Positions 6,088-6,365 of a stretch of 6,365 bases of DNA are shown one piece after another. The stretch spans positions 1 to 6,365 of the forward strand of contig WAQR01000048.1 in NCBI GenBank assembly GCA_015520145.1, written 5' to 3'. The position numbers and the translations under genes were made by a program. Source of the DNA: Candidatus Hydrothermarchaeota archaeon. Its GTDB lineage: Archaea > Hydrothermarchaeota > Hydrothermarchaeia > Hydrothermarchaeales > WAQR01. Position 1 is the stretch's first letter, and every line of letters begins with the position of its first letter. The notes under the pieces were generated by a model. The model saw only the letters and a list, made by a program, of their open reading frames with translations. It was not told the origin of the DNA and ran no database searches.

Positions 6088-6365
6088 ATGGAAATGAACT
6101 ACATGGTCCCCCTAATCATTGCCTCAGCAGTCTCTGCTGTGGCATACATCCTCAAATCCAAAAAGGATATCAAATACATAAGCCTCGGATTTGTTACTAT
6201 AACCTTTGCAGGTGTATTTGATTATATGAACATTTTCCCAGGATTTGTCCAGCTCCTTGCTATTGCAGCCTTTGCTTGCTTTTTCTATGCAATCTTTATC
6301 GTGGACCCGAGAACAGGCAAAGAGGAGGATGTGGAGGACGTGGAGGTGCTGGGGAGGGCGGGGAC
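6088..6365 (+). CDS. Membrane protein of unknown function, cut by the window end
   Basis: This frame is open from ATG at 6088 to the window edge: 92 codons plus two bases, with no stop. AGGTG at 6076-6080 overlaps the TAG of the preceding gene and lies seven bases before the ATG, so the gene belongs to the same operon. Hydrophobic segments lie at about 5-22 (MVPLIIASAVSAVAYIL), 29-46 and 50-72 (FVQLLAIAAFACFFYAIFIV), with a basic KSKKD turn after the first. After VDPRTGKEE the protein becomes acidic (EEDVEDVEV), and the DNA there is very purine-rich. The true length is unknown. I cannot assign a family; like its neighbours it is a small integral membrane protein, with a soluble part probably beginning near residue 74. 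Confidence 0.7.
   Translation, partial: MEMNYMVPLIIASAVSAVAYILKSKKDIKYISLGFVTITFAGVFDYMNIFPGFVQLLAIAAFACFFYAIFIVDPRTGKEEDVEDVEVLGRAG

Overview
The window looks archaeal. TATA-type boxes lie about 27-29 nt upstream of start codons, ribosome-binding sites read GGTG or GGTGA, and two genes seem to have leaderless starts. AGA/AGG arginine and ATA isoleucine codons are common, and the gene content (a GT-C membrane glycosyltransferase, an alkaline-phosphatase-superfamily phosphodiesterase, RadC) fits a methanogen/ANME-type euryarchaeon. That placement is inferred from style, not from a marker gene, so it is moderate at best.

Positions 1-1061 hold no intact gene I can defend. They look like a graveyard of remnants, all on the minus strand: a frameshifted piece that starts like a secreted protein (8-170); a 159-bp block of nested inverted repeats (196-354); a HepT/DUF86 toxin fragment cut off exactly where that block begins (337-522); and a 442-bp segment bounded by 13-bp perfect inverted repeats (570-1011). 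The last segment carries a short ORF with faint transposase-like motifs and a 9-3-9 palindrome.

Positions 1062-4227 are a two-gene plus-strand unit. A multi-spanning GT39/PMT-type glycosyltransferase (1062-2594) is followed 25 bp later by a complete type I phosphodiesterase of the alkaline phosphatase superfamily (2620-4227). The pair probably works on lipid-linked sugars or cell-surface glycans. A full-length RadC (JAMM fold) runs convergently on the minus strand (4242-4958), with 14 bp between the two stop codons.

A 154-bp divergent intergenic region (4959-5112) holds TATA-like elements for both directions and a perfect 11-bp tandem duplication. It leads into a tightly packed plus-strand series of membrane proteins of unknown function (5113-5532, 5529-6077, and 6088 to the window edge). 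These genes are linked by an ATGA overlap and by a ribosome-binding site that overlaps the preceding stop codon. This unassigned membrane cassette and the repeat-rich left kilobase are the parts most worth following up.
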